NCBI RefSeq assembly: GCF_932526225.1
Contig: NC_064037.1
Coordinates: forward strand, 14,459,703-14,523,702
Length of the DNA: 64,000 nucleotides
Direction of reading: 5' to 3'
Source: Nematostella vectensis
Taxonomy: Eukaryota > Cnidaria > Anthozoa > Actiniaria > Edwardsiidae
In this document: piece by piece, positions 7,967 through 17,400 of the stretch
Position numbering within the stretch: the stretch's first letter is position 1
Layout of the letters: each line of letters opens with the position of its first letter
The notes under the pieces: generated by a model
Told to the model about the DNA's origin: nothing
What the model saw: only the letters and a program-made list of their open reading frames with translations
Database searches by the model: none
Position numbers and translations under genes: made by a program

Positions 7967-8579
7967 CTAAGATTAGACGTATCGGGTAGAGACCGCGCTC
8001 TATTGTGTTTCCGTCACCGCCCTTTATACTAAGACGGAGACTACTCACGTAACCGACTGATGTGGTACTAACCCGTACCGGATCGCTTGGATTGAGGTAT
8101 ATCTTTCCTTCATCAAGCTCTACACTTGCTAGGACTTGTGAGGGCGCCCCTTGTTGGAGGGAGTCAGACGCGTTCACAAGGTCGCAGTGGATAAAAATAG
8201 CCTCGTGACCTATCGTCTTTATCTTGTGGCGAGTGTTTGCTTCCAGCTCCCTGGTCTTGAGTCCTAACAGGCAGGCAAGCGGCTCATTCAACACAACGTT
8301 TCGATGAACCTCGAGTGACGAGTCTCTAATAGAGATTGGCTTTTCACCAAGACGCATACCCCCATCTATTTGACGTTTTAGCGTCTCGATCGTATACTGC
8401 CCCGCGGGGATCCTAAGGATAATGTTCTCACCGTCGGAGACCGTTCCCTCGCTTGAGAGACTGTTACAACGATTATGAAACGCACATCCTCGCAGCGCGA
8501 TAAACCGCGGCTTTTCAATAGGGTGTTCTAAATAGACGGTAAAGTCACCAACGTTCCCTTCAATGTAAAGTAATACCAT
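7956..8579 (-). CDS. Minor capsid protein, penton type (single jelly roll, 207 aa)
   Basis: Length, beta-rich pattern and position agree with the Polinton minor (penton) capsid protein, which fills the five-fold vertices of the icosahedral shell. Supporting blocks are a mid-protein segment IPAGQYTIETLKRQID, the conserved-looking IFIHCDLVNASDSLQQGAPS followed by LASVELDEG, and a C-terminal strand series ending GLYPIRLILEI. No membrane segment is present. It starts at an ATG preceded by ACGGTTTAAAAGGAG, which lies inside the 3' end of the upstream gene. Call is by recognition of the general pattern of Polinton pentons, not by search. Confidence 0.75.
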   Translation of the reverse strand: MVLLYIEGNVGDFTVYLEHPIEKPRFIALRGCAFHNRCNSLSSEGTVSDGENIILRIPAGQYTIETLKRQIDGGMRLGEKPISIRDSSLEVHRNVVLNEPLACLLGLKTRELEANTRHKIKTIGHEAIFIHCDLVNASDSLQQGAPSQVLASVELDEGKIYLNPSDPVRVSTTSVGYVSSLRLSIKGGDGNTIERGLYPIRLILEIT

Positions 8580-8582
8580 TTG

Positions 8583-9605
8583 TTATGATTTCCGTCTCCT
8601 TTTAAACCGTTCTACGAAGTACAGAACGACAGCGACGATGAGAAGCCAAGCGTTTTTAGCTAAAAAGCCAACAACTTCACCCGCCGTTCTAAATATGAAA
8701 CTAGCTATCGCACCAACCATTCCTGGGAGTATTTCTCCTAATTTTTTGCCTATTGTTTTCAGACCATCTCCAACACCTTTTGCGACACTAGTCAAACCCG
8801 TATTCAAGTTAGAGACAATAACACCGATAACAACGCCCACAGCGGTAACGACAGCAGCGACTGTAAATCCGTATTTCTTAAAAATCGCTTTGACACGATC
8901 TTTCAACGACATTCTCTCTTCAAGATTTTCTCTCTCCAATTGATTCTCTTCCAAAGTCTCATCTATGACAGAATTTCTTTCGCTGAGCTCTTCATTTTTA
9001 CGATCTATAGCTCTTAGTCTTTCTTGGTTAGTTGTTTCACTTCGTTCCTCATTATTTTTTCTCATTTGCTCGGTGTTTCTCTCTTCTTCTTCTCTGAGTG
9101 TATTAGCTGTAGCGTCTAGTTCATCGAGTTGAATCTGAATTTGCTTGTACTTTCCGGATCTGATTTTGGTGTCAACACTCTTCCGCACCGTTCTATCCTC
9201 ATTATACAACCTTTCTGGTATAGTCCAACCACCTTTTCTCGCAGAATAGAAGGAAATGAATTGTTTTCCTCTCTCATCCGTTGAAATCTGAACTAAATTT
9301 TCATCAAGATCTGGATATTTCGATAACAAAAGGTCTACCCTAAGTGTGTCCGTTGAAGGAGAACCTCCCATATTCTGTAACTCCATGTACTCGGGGACAG
9401 CCCTCCCGGGGTTTCGTGTTTTCCATAAGTCAGTCAACCTCCTACTCACATAGCTTGCACCTCTACCAAATCTGTTTGAAATCCTTTCATTCCATGATTC
9501 TCTTCCCTCACCATCGTTTGGAATAAGAGAGTCATAATCTTCGTCTACAGTAGTATTCAAATCTTCTCTACCTTCTTCTGTTGTGGGATCAAAATCTATA
9601 TCCAT
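8583..9605 (-). CDS. Coiled-coil membrane protein (340 aa)
   Basis: Unknown family. It has an acidic N-terminus, a middle region with Arg-rich segments (FGRGASYVSRRL), a long charged coiled coil (about residues 145-235, rich in Glu/Arg/Asn), then two hydrophobic segments (about 245-270, FTVAAVVTAVGVVIGVIVSN; and about 300-332 including AWLLIVAVVLYFVERF) and a basic C-terminal tail. The layout resembles a virion membrane or spike-anchoring protein. It lies in the minus-strand structural block between the 138-aa membrane protein and the penton gene. Confidence 0.7.
   Translation of the reverse strand: MDIDFDPTTEEGREDLNTTVDEDYDSLIPNDGEGRESWNERISNRFGRGASYVSRRLTDLWKTRNPGRAVPEYMELQNMGGSPSTDTLRVDLLLSKYPDLDENLVQISTDERGKQFISFYSARKGGWTIPERLYNEDRTVRKSVDTKIRSGKYKQIQIQLDELDATANTLREEEERNTEQMRKNNEERSETTNQERLRAIDRKNEELSERNSVIDETLEENQLERENLEERMSLKDRVKAIFKKYGFTVAAVVTAVGVVIGVIVSNLNTGLTSVAKGVGDGLKTIGKKLGEILPGMVGAIASFIFRTAGEVVGFLAKNAWLLIVAVVLYFVERFKRRRKS
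8596..8610 (-). promoter_or_regulatory. Polinton promoter motif, minor capsid gene
   Basis: Minus strand ACGGTTTAAAAGGAG, located within the last codons of the 340-aa gene. Confidence 0.5.
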
Positions 9606-9628
9606 TTCTTATTTTGTTTGAAAATAAG

Positions 9629-9642
9629 AAATCTTTAAGTCG
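9629..9642 (-). promoter_or_regulatory. Polinton promoter motif, 340-aa gene
   Basis: Minus strand CGACTTAAAGATTT, 23 bp before the ATG. Confidence 0.55.
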
Positions 9643-9649
9643 TGCCGGC

Positions 9650-10066
9650 TCATATCCACCTACTCGCTACATAGCCAAGGGCTAACATTCCACCTCCAAC
9701 ATATGCCATCTCTCCCATCTTTTGGTTGCTACTTGGTCTGTAGTAATCTGAGAGCTCGGGCTCTTTCAAATCAAAATCTGGATGTGTTTGAGCGTATAGT
9801 TTGAAGGCCTCATCCGTCTCTTTATCGTTCTCATCCGCACGAACTTTATCGTTGTATTGTTCAGTCAACCAATCCTGGTATTCCTGTCTTTTTTTCTGCC
9901 AATCACCCATTGCTTGTTGATACTTTTCAAGCGCTTTATCGTGTCTTATTTTTTCTTTATCAACATGAGTAGCGTCAGAAGATAAGTATCTCGCTAGGTA
10001 ACTCCCTCCGACAAACGCCGTCGCATTAAGAATAGCCCCACCAATCATAAATGCTATACTCGCCAT
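9650..10066 (-). CDS. Two-segment membrane protein (138 aa)
   Basis: An N-terminal hydrophobic segment (residues 3-25, IAFMIGGAILNATAFVGGSYL), a charged helical middle (HDKALEKYQQAMGDWQKKRQ) and a C-terminal hydrophobic segment (about 118-136, MAYVGGGMLALGYVASRW). I have an impression that similar proteins occur in other cnidarian Polintons, but cannot name a family. Structural-block position suggests a virion-associated membrane protein. Confidence 0.7.
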   Translation of the reverse strand: MASIAFMIGGAILNATAFVGGSYLARYLSSDATHVDKEKIRHDKALEKYQQAMGDWQKKRQEYQDWLTEQYNDKVRADENDKETDEAFKLYAQTHPDFDLKEPELSDYYRPSSNQKMGEMAYVGGGMLALGYVASRWI

Positions 10067-10083
10067 TTATTAATCAATCTATA

Positions 10084-10098
10084 AGATCTTTAAGTCGC
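10084..10098 (-). promoter_or_regulatory. Polinton promoter motif, 138-aa gene
   Basis: Minus strand GCGACTTAAAGATCT, starting at the stop codon of the preceding gene. Confidence 0.5.
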
Positions 10099-10323
10099 CT
10101 ACAGCGGTTTTGGCAAAATCTTTTGTGTTTCCAGATAATCTTTCAGATACATACTACCGGACAGGACAGCAACCCATTTAGCGTAGTTTGTAACACTTGA
10201 CGAAGGGTCGCTGATGAATGACTCTTTCATAGCCTTTTTAGCAACATAACCCATACCGGCGGCTAATCCGATGATGACTGCTGAGTCGGTGATCGTTTTC
10301 ACAAGTTTGTTTTCAGTTGACAT
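10099..10323 (-). CDS. Small two-segment membrane protein (74 aa)
   Basis: Two hydrophobic helices (about residues 11-27, TDSAVIIGLAAGMGYVAKKA, and 46-60, AKWVAVLSGSMYLKDYL) joined by a short polar loop. Family unknown. Both neighbours are also small membrane proteins. Own promoter motif overlapping the upstream stop codon. Confidence 0.65.
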   Translation of the reverse strand: MSTENKLVKTITDSAVIIGLAAGMGYVAKKAMKESFISDPSSSVTNYAKWVAVLSGSMYLKDYLETQKILPKPL

Positions 10324-10345
10324 GATTTTATTTATTACAGATTCA

Positions 10346-10362
10346 GATAATCTTTAAATCAC
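10346..10362 (-). promoter_or_regulatory. Polinton promoter motif, 74-aa gene
   Basis: Minus strand GTGATTTAAAGATTATC; the TGA in it is the stop codon of the 144-aa gene. Confidence 0.6.
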
Positions 10363-10793
10363 AACATTCCTATTTTTGGCGTCGCGTTCGGGAGGCTAGC
10401 CCCTCGAGCGGCGGGCCTCTCGAAAGTTTCAGTCTCGTTGGCGTTGATCTTGGGCGTCTTTTTGTAAAAACGCATATACATATCCAATGCGGTGAGCCCT
10501 ATTCCAACTAGAGCCAGTACAGTTGTAAACGATAGCTCTGGAATCCAAGCGTCCGAGAGGCTATCCCCTCGAGCTCCCTCTTGGTGGGGTGTCTCTGCTC
10601 GTGCAGCGTCTTCTGAACTCGCCTCCGCCTCGCGTTTCATCTCCCTAGCAAGTGCTTCTCTACACCTCCTATTATATTCGGCAACTCTCTTACCAGAAGC
10701 GACTTTTATAGGATCTTTCTCCTTAGCGGCACTCTTCTTCCTGGGGGGAGGGTCCTTTGTGATTTGCTCAACCTCTTGATTTTCGTCAGACAT
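10359..10793 (-). CDS. Single-pass membrane protein with charged N-terminal domain (144 aa)
   Basis: A Lys/Glu-rich N-terminal region of about 80 residues is followed by one membrane helix (about 90-108, TTVLALVGIGLTALDMYM) and a short C-terminal tail. Family unknown. The coding sequence carries two copies of the dispersed GAGCTCGAGGGG motif (10555-10590 and 10390-10411), translated as EGARGDSL and ARGASL. The motif therefore either spread into the gene or has a DNA-level role. Confidence 0.65.
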   Translation of the reverse strand: MSDENQEVEQITKDPPPRKKSAAKEKDPIKVASGKRVAEYNRRCREALAREMKREAEASSEDAARAETPHQEGARGDSLSDAWIPELSFTTVLALVGIGLTALDMYMRFYKKTPKINANETETFERPAARGASLPNATPKIGML

Positions 10794-10810
10794 GATTCTT
10801 TACTCTGGAT

Positions 10811-10828
10811 AAAGAATCTTTAAATCAC
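10811..10828 (-). promoter_or_regulatory. Polinton promoter motif, 144-aa gene
   Basis: Minus strand GTGATTTAAAGATTCTTT, about 20 bp before the ATG. Confidence 0.6.
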
Positions 10829-10831
10829 ATC

Positions 10832-10965
10832 ATGCTCAAGAGCTTGCTCAGTTGTGCTCAAGAGCTTGCCCAGTTGTGCTCAAGAGCTTGCTTAGACGTG
10901 CTCAGGTGTGCTCAAGAGCTTGCTTAGGTGTGCTCAGGTGTGCTCAAGAGTTTGCTCAGTTGTGC
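10832..10965. repeat. Tandem repeats with GCTCAAGAGC palindromes
   Basis: Six or so units of about 20-27 bp (gtgctcaagagcttgctcagtt and variants) cover the 3' end of the 175-aa gene and the gap to the next promoter. Each unit holds a short palindrome that can form a hairpin; perhaps a transcript-end region. Confidence 0.7.
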
Positions 10966-11461
10966 TTGAAACTTCTTGAAGTTTGTTGGAAGTCTCCTGT
11001 GAAGGTGTTAGTTTAACATGCTTAGCGACCCGAAAGAGGGCACTAGCAAGTGCTACCATCCTTCCTCCCTTCAATACCAAGAGACCTGCAAAGTTTGACA
11101 ATTCGCGTTTAACCAACTCGTCGTTCTGTAAGTCTTTGCTAAGCGCTTCGGTGTCATCTACAGGAACCACGTAGGAAATGACTTGAGACACCACTTGAAG
11201 TGCTGATTCTACTAATCCATCAGTAACTTGTTTGCCTAAGACAGTCTGGTAGCGAACAAAGTACTTTTCGACGTCTTTCGCCGGGAGCTTCTTGATATCC
11301 CCTAAACTCATGTCCACACCAAGAAATTCCTTCGTAGTCCCAAGAGATGCGAGAATAGCCAGCGATTCTCGTTTGACTTCAACATCGTCTTCGAGAGGCT
11401 CACCCTTCGAGCTCCCCTTAGACTTAGGCTCCTCTTCCATATAATCCTCAATGCTTGCCAT
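10934..11461 (-). CDS. Polinton protein of unknown function (175 aa)
   Basis: Soluble-looking, acidic N-terminus, a central helical region and a mildly hydrophobic helix near residues 117-145. Its last codons are formed by the tandem repeat at 10832-10965. The start at 11461 (MASIEDYM) is preferred to the in-frame ATG at 11482 because the latter abuts the promoter motif (11483-11500), as in the other genes. It directly follows the packaging ATPase in the structural block. Confidence 0.65.
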   Translation of the reverse strand: MASIEDYMEEEPKSKGSSKGEPLEDDVEVKRESLAILASLGTTKEFLGVDMSLGDIKKLPAKDVEKYFVRYQTVLGKQVTDGLVESALQVVSQVISYVVPVDDTEALSKDLQNDELVKRELSNFAGLLVLKGGRMVALASALFRVAKHVKLTPSQETSNKLQEVSSTTEQTLEHT

Positions 11462-11482
11462 CTTATTTTGTAAGTAGACCAA

Positions 11483-11500
11483 GATGTTTTTAAACCACTT
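11483..11500 (-). promoter_or_regulatory. Polinton promoter motif, 175-aa gene
   Basis: Minus strand AAGTGGTTTAAAAACATC, close to the full consensus, just downstream of a GAGCTCGAGGGC motif. Confidence 0.65.
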
Positions 11501-11522
11501 CGAGGGGCTAGCCCTCGAGCTC
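11501..11522. repeat. Dispersed motif, palindromic form
   Basis: CGAGGGGCTAGCCCTCGAGC between the ATPase stop and the next promoter; CGAGGG and CCCTCG can pair. Confidence 0.6.
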
Positions 11523-12149
11523 TCACCGCGTGGCAGGAATCTCCAAATAACGTTGGAATGGATGTCGTAGGCAGAAACAGAGTCTGGAATACTTTTCAGT
11601 TTTCAGCAGTTCTACAAACTTTTTACGAGTCTCGACGTCTAAGTCACCCCCATAATCTTCAAACAGTGTTTTGGTACCGATTTGAGATGGATTATGGAAT
11701 GTAACCACACAGGCGACGTTATCACGGAAGGGCTTTGCTATGGATGTTAATTGTTGCGTCAATACCCACACTGATAATCCTTCGTGTCTCCCTGAGAACG
11801 CTAGATTGATAAACTTGTTCGAGCGTTGCTTTAGATCTTTCGATACAGCACAGTCATCCAAAACGAGTAACGTATTTGTACCAGAAAATAGCACCACACA
11901 ATCTGTTAGTAACTCGTTAATCTCATCGGTGTTACTAGCATCCGGTGATAATACCAAGAAACGTTTATCTCCGTGAGCAAATCTACGATAGGACTTGTTT
12001 TTCGCATAAGTCGGACAAATCAACACAATGTATTCAAACACATGCCGGAACGGCCCTCGGAGCTGTTCCGTGAGGTACTTTGTCTTCCCACAATTAGTAG
12101 GTCCTGTGATAATACAATGAAAAGGAACTTTTTCCCGTAATTCTTCCAT
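11523..12149 (-). CDS. Genome-packaging ATPase, A32/FtsK-HerA type (208 aa)
   Basis: Pumps DNA into preformed capsids by ATP hydrolysis in related viruses. Visible motifs are Walker A GPTNCGKT (residues 16-23), Walker B LLVLDD (94-99) and the polar helper segment WVLTQQ (128-133), in the spacing of poxvirus A32-like and Polinton ATPases. Length is normal. A longer reading begins at a TTG (12170); the first ATG is 12149, followed by the conserved-looking EELREKVPFHCIITG. The promoter motif (12168-12183) lies directly upstream and overlaps the stop of the major capsid gene. Confidence 0.92.
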   Translation of the reverse strand: MEELREKVPFHCIITGPTNCGKTKYLTEQLRGPFRHVFEYIVLICPTYAKNKSYRRFAHGDKRFLVLSPDASNTDEINELLTDCVVLFSGTNTLLVLDDCAVSKDLKQRSNKFINLAFSGRHEGLSVWVLTQQLTSIAKPFRDNVACVVTFHNPSQIGTKTLFEDYGGDLDVETRKKFVELLKTEKYSRLCFCLRHPFQRYLEIPATR

Positions 12150-12167
12150 TCTTTTTGTATTATCACA

Positions 12168-12183
12168 CAAGTCCTTTTTAATA
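12168..12183 (-). promoter_or_regulatory. Polinton promoter motif, ATPase gene
   Basis: Minus strand TATTAAAAAGGACTTG, overlapping the TAA stop of the capsid gene. Confidence 0.5.
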
Positions 12184-13416
12184 CATGATTGCTCTCAAAT
12201 TCGAGTTCATAACCTCCATCAACGCGTCGGCTACTACAAACATGTAGCAGGTGATGTTTCCCGTTCCTCCAACTTTCCGTTTCATTTCTAGTTTTACTCC
12301 GTCCCGCGTGTTGTTCAAGACCAGACCTCCTCCGTGAATGCTGTTATCTGGATGTGCCCTCAAGTCGACCCACAGAGCAAACTTGTTATTAGCGTAAAAA
12401 TCCTTTTGCTTAACACCCTCTCTACCGAAACGTTTCTTTACCGACTCCCAGAGGTCCGGCGGTGTCATCCCCTTGGAGTAGAGACGGTTTGGCATGCCAT
12501 CCACATTAATGTTGATCGATGTGATGCTTGGATTGACAAACTTTTCGGAATCCCTTGCTCCTCCGGTGTAGCTCTCTGTGAACAGGCACAATATCCCTGT
12601 CATTGACCTCCTCGGCAGATTAATGTGCTCGTTTATGACACCATCATTAGGTTTGGAGATGGTGAACGTTTTGTGGAGAATGACGTTCTCGTAAAAGAAT
12701 CCTCTACCAACCTGATAAGCCGACAACGCCTCACGAGCCAAGTATTCACTTGAGATGCAAGCATATTCCAACTCGAGGTTTGTGATTGTGTACGTTGGAG
12801 TCTTGACCGTGTCAGCATAAACAACGACGTCGGAAACTGGGGCTAGAGTAATTTCAAAGATTAGCGGATGAGGTAACGCCTTTGGATAAAAGACCCCATG
12901 CTCGCCGAGAATAGGATGGTCGAGTGGAATGCAGTACTTGGTGTTGTGAACCGCTGCAAGAGCTACTTCCTTAGCATCTGATGTCGCTTTGTCACCTGCA
13001 TTTGTCCTGAGCTTCCTCATGTTTTCAGAGGAGATACCTTGTTTTATTCTATCCTCACGATCTTCAGCTTGTAAGTATAAGTCGTGATAGGTTTGGAAGA
13101 GATCGTATCTTTGAGTATCCTGTAGTGTTTCTCCACCGAAAAGAATCTTGAGTCTTGACACTAGGTTCCGGCCAACGTTGTTGACGAGAGTATTATTCGC
13201 GTGTCCTGCGACGTCTAAGTCAAATAGTAAGGATACACTACCTGGAACAATCACTACATTTTCAGCAAGTTTTGGAATATTTATATAGAGGGTTTCTCCA
13301 GGACTTGCTGATGAGGGATTGAATGTAATCCGATTCAGCGACGATTCCGCTTTCAGGCCGAAGGGTTCCCGTGGGATCCTGTTTGGGTTAATTTTTTCTG
13401 ATATCGCTTGTGCCAT
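12178..13416 (-). CDS. Major capsid protein, double jelly roll (hexon type, 412 aa)
   Basis: Forms the hexon-like trimers of the predicted icosahedral virion. The sequence has the features of Polinton/adintovirus major capsid proteins: an N-terminal strand region (SPGETLYINIPKL), the segment LVSRLKILFGGETLQDTQRY followed by a YHDLYLQAEDREDRIKQG helix, and a beta-rich C-terminal half with regularly spaced short strands. It lies next to the packaging ATPase, the usual order. The start shares a 33-bp divergent interval with the integrase gene. No frame damage. Identification is by pattern, with ATPase adjacency as support. Confidence 0.88.
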   Translation of the reverse strand: MAQAISEKINPNRIPREPFGLKAESSLNRITFNPSSASPGETLYINIPKLAENVVIVPGSVSLLFDLDVAGHANNTLVNNVGRNLVSRLKILFGGETLQDTQRYDLFQTYHDLYLQAEDREDRIKQGISSENMRKLRTNAGDKATSDAKEVALAAVHNTKYCIPLDHPILGEHGVFYPKALPHPLIFEITLAPVSDVVVYADTVKTPTYTITNLELEYACISSEYLAREALSAYQVGRGFFYENVILHKTFTISKPNDGVINEHINLPRRSMTGILCLFTESYTGGARDSEKFVNPSITSININVDGMPNRLYSKGMTPPDLWESVKKRFGREGVKQKDFYANNKFALWVDLRAHPDNSIHGGGLVLNNTRDGVKLEMKRKVGGTGNITCYMFVVADALMEVMNSNLRAIMY

Positions 13417-13438
13417 CTTTTATTTTAAGAAAAGAGAG

Positions 13439-13450
13439 ATAATCTTTAAA
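13439..13450 (-). promoter_or_regulatory. Divergent promoter of capsid and integrase genes
   Basis: Minus strand TTTAAAGATTAT about 23 bp before the capsid ATG. On the plus strand its edge overlaps the integrase start (CTTTAAATG), so the integrase message would have almost no leader if this is also its core promoter. Confidence 0.5.
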
Positions 13451-14442
13451 TGAGTAACGAAAGCAGGTTATCAAAAATATACTATTCCACCGATGGATAC
13501 TGGAAAGGGTATTCAGCTATTTCTAAGTTAGCTAGTGTCGCTAAAGTCAGTGAAGCCGAGGCTAAGAGGTGGCTTGAAAAACAGGCGTTGTGGCAGATCT
13601 ACCTCCCAGCCCCAAAGTATGTCCCCAGACCGCATTGGACTGTGAATAAACCTAATCAGATTCACCAAGCCGATCTGTTGTTTATGCCCCACGATAACGT
13701 AGGCAGAAAAACCTACCGTTACGCGTTGGTCGTGATTGATATTGCCTCGAGATATAAAGATGCAGAAGCACTGACTACCAAGGATTCGAGTGGAATTGCT
13801 AGAGGGTTTGAAAAGATATACTCCAGAAAACTTAAATGGCCTCATACGGTGATTGTCGACCCGGGGACAGAATTTAGGGGAGAGGTAACGAAGATTATGA
13901 AAAAGAAGGGGGTTACCATCCAGCGAAGCGAAGCTGGGAACCATCGCGCACAGGCTTTTGTCGAACGCGCCAATAGAACACTGGCGGAGAGGTTGTTTTC
14001 TCATCAGTATGCTCAAGAAATGATTAGCGATGATCGGTCTAGAGTTTGGGTGAAACGATTGCCAGATGTTTTGAAAACTCTGAATAGTCAACCCATAAGA
14101 ATTACTGGCAAAGAGCCTGCAAAATCTATTGGTTTGAAAGAGGTTGATATTGACCCTCCAACGTATAAGCGGCCTGTTGGACTTGATGAAGTTAGACTAC
14201 CACCAGGGGTTAGAGTTAGATATCTGTTAGCTCCTGGAGAAGAGGAAGGAGGTGAACGCAGACGAGCCACAGATCCTATTTGGAGTTTAAAAGTGTTTGA
14301 TCTATCACGCAGTGTTGTTTCAGTTGGACAGCCTGTGTTGTACTACCTCTCCGAAGGCGCTCCAAGGAGGTCGTTCGTTAGGGAAGAACTTCAAGTCGTC
14401 CCTGAAGATACTGAGCCACCACCTAATAGCGTTCTGAAATGA
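13450..14442 (+). CDS. Retroviral-type integrase (DDE, 330 aa)
   Basis: Inserts the linear element into host DNA and makes the short target duplication. The catalytic triad is visible: D75 (IHQADLLF), D137 (VIVDPGTEF) and E172 (QAFVERANR), giving D-D-34-E spacing as in Polinton and retroviral integrases. An N-terminal helical region (residues 1-50) and a C-terminal small beta domain (about 270-320, SVGQPVLYYLSE...RSFVREELQVVP) follow the usual order. There is no alternative ATG before residue 79, so the first ATG is accepted. The 3' end overlaps the polymerase gene by 52 bp, tail to tail. The observed duplication here is 5 bp rather than the usual 6. Confidence 0.95.
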   Translation: MSNESRLSKIYYSTDGYWKGYSAISKLASVAKVSEAEAKRWLEKQALWQIYLPAPKYVPRPHWTVNKPNQIHQADLLFMPHDNVGRKTYRYALVVIDIASRYKDAEALTTKDSSGIARGFEKIYSRKLKWPHTVIVDPGTEFRGEVTKIMKKKGVTIQRSEAGNHRAQAFVERANRTLAERLFSHQYAQEMISDDRSRVWVKRLPDVLKTLNSQPIRITGKEPAKSIGLKEVDIDPPTYKRPVGLDEVRLPPGVRVRYLLAPGEEEGGERRRATDPIWSLKVFDLSRSVVSVGQPVLYYLSEGAPRRSFVREELQVVPEDTEPPPNSVLK

Positions 14443-17400
14443 CCGTGAGCGAAGGTGTGAATACCATCATCACAGATGACCCGTTTATCATCCTCATGAG
14501 ATAGAGCGACCTTGTTCACCGTTTCAGTGTAAACATCATGCTTATGACTTCTGATGACATTCATAAGTCTCATCTGAGGTTTCTTACCAAATAAGCAATC
14601 CTTGTAGTCATCGAAACCGATGCTCTTCTTGACGACTGCTCTCTTGACGCCCTTGCATTTCTTTTCTTCTTTACCTTCATCCATCTTGTACGAGTAAAGT
14701 TTGGCCCTCAGTCCTACAAATTCTGTGATTGGCTGACCCCCAGCCTCATCTTTAAACATTCCGATGACTTTCTTGTTCACACCCACCTCAATACCAGATG
14801 GGTGACCCTTCGGAAAGTTGCTGGTGTCGAACGTGGACCTCACATCCCCGCTGATGTCCTCGTAAAAGTCTTTCGTCTCGATCTCATACATCAGGCTGTC
14901 AGTATCAGTGAATAAGAGCTTTGCATCCTCACCGTACTTGGGCTTGACGAAGTTGTAGTGGAAATCGTACATGAGCGTCTTACTCAGGTCCAGAATGGAC
15001 ATGCCCAAGTAGACAGGCTTGTTGAAGATCAGCTTTGTCTTCTTCATGTGGATGGCGGCTAGATTCTCGCAAAAGATGGTGCGATGTTGATAGTTCGGCT
15101 TTGATATGAGCTTCTTGGCCTGCTTCTCGTCCGTCACCAACCGAATGTCCACCCTGTTCCTAATGTTCTCCATAGTCTTACCAAAGACGGAGTTGTTCAT
15201 TAACTTGAAAAAATCTTTCTCAAAATCGTTTGTCGCCTTGGCTCTCAGATCGGTGTTCAAGTCAATGTAGGGCCCCAGCCAAGCAGACTCCTCAAAAGTG
15301 ACACCCCTGTGAATCTTAGTGACTTTTAGCCCAAAACTCACATAAAGTCTCAGAGTCTCATGGTGGATAACGTACTTTGTCTTGTCGTTAAGGTTGGGGA
15401 CCAACTTGTCCACATTGCCTAGCCCGATAGATTCCGGGGCTAGTGGGTAATCGTTGTGTAAGTCATGTAGGTGGTGAGGGTACTCCAAGTCAACCTCCAG
15501 AATGCATGGGCGGTCTCTCCAACCTGACAGCTCTTGGTCACCCATCCACCTGAAACCGTGAGTCGGTAAAGGGTTGCTCATCGCCCAGCCATACAAATTG
15601 TTAGCATCAAGGTAGGTGATATATTTTGTGGGTAGGTCAGGGTCATACTCCTTCATGTAAGGGTTATTTGCCTCCCCATGTCTGTTGCTTATCATGGAGA
15701 CACCCCCACGGATGCCCTTCTCAATCATGAGCAACATGTCATAGTCCGTTAGAAGCTCTAGCCTCACCTTGGTGGTCTTCAACGCTGCATCCCAAGCCAA
15801 CCCTGGCGCTGTGTAGTACCAAGCGGGGTCCAGACCGTAATTCTTGAGACAAACGTCCCTAAAGTTCTCGAAAACGTCAGCTAAAAGCAACACATCCGAC
15901 TCTAGGTACAGATTGTGGTAATCCCTCATGGTCCCCATCCCAAAGACCTCCCACACTCTCCGCGCGTGCAGGTGATCCTCCTCCGATATGTCGGTGTCGT
16001 TGAGTTTGGAGTGGAATGCCTCTCTCTGTGGGAGCTGTGTTGCGTCGAGCTTGCTAAAGCCGTCGAACCAGTCGTAAGGGAAAACACCCTTCCTCAACAA
16101 CAGCTGGAGCTCCTCCCCCTCATAGTACTTCGCCATGTTTTTGAAGCACTCCCTTGACATATTACCTACTAGACTGTCGAGACTGGCCGACATAAACCTG
16201 AAACTGTCGATAAATCTGATATCACGTCTAACATCAATCTTGTTGCCCTCCTTGTTCGTGAAACTGTCGACTACAACCTGTTTTGTGAAAGAAATATACT
16301 TTTCCTCGTTATTAGGTATACAGTTTATTTTACCTTCCGATGTACCAAGGTTCTTGATAAATAGATGGCTGTCGTACCCAGACAGATTGTGAAAGATAAC
16401 AGGAAAGAACTTTGGAATTTTGTGATCTAAGTTGCATGCGTTGTGAGCAGCACCTCTGTACTTTCCGGTGAGGTGGCAATGGTCCAAAACCTTGTCTTCC
16501 CCTAATTCACCCTCACAGATGTGGCAGTGAGTGGCGTCGTTATAGGCGATTTTGTCCTTCGGAGTCATTTTCACCTTCTTAGGGAACCTGAACTTATCGT
16601 AAATTTTCTTAATGTCTGACTCCAAAGACTCTACGAAAAGCTGTGGGATATCTTCGTCTGGAGATTCAGCTGTGTATCGTACAAGCTCGGGTGGGGATAT
16701 ATCTCCGTCGAAACACTTGATGAGATAGCAGAAACCAGACGGTCTGTGCTTCTGGTATTGCTTAGTGAAGCTTTTACTCTCATCTGGGGAGCATGTGTCT
16801 ATATTCTCTGTGAAGCTCTCAAAGTCGGCATAGACAACAAAGGGGACACGCATTTTTCTGTTGTAGTTTTTGAATTTAATGTGGGGTAGATTTCCATCCT
16901 TATCTATCTTAGGCATCTCTATTCCAACCGCTTCATGATTGCCGCAGCATTCAGAATGTTTTTCTAATGATTGTTTGCACCGAAACGAGTTCAGACATCT
17001 ACAGCATAAAAAACGAGTATGATGAAACTCATCAATTTGAGTAGATACTAATCTCATCATATTCTTTATCCAGCAGTAATGATTCGTCTCATCATCCGAG
17101 ATGAGAAGTAAGTTGATCGCATTATCTGGATCCTTCTCACTGATTCTCAATGGATATATTTTGGTTTCGTATCCAAACACATTAACCGTATACTGGTTCT
17201 GTTTCTCGAACTTGTCAATCTGTTTTAGTGAGACGGGGAACTCTATCCCTGACCAGTCGAATTTCTCAGAGTTCTCTATCATTTGTTTACTGAACCTTTG
17301 AGGATCTTTCTCCCTAGGATACACAGCAGAGGTTACTGCCCACTTGAAACATTCGTGATCATTCTCGTTCTTAACATTGATGATCGCCTTCTTAGACGCT

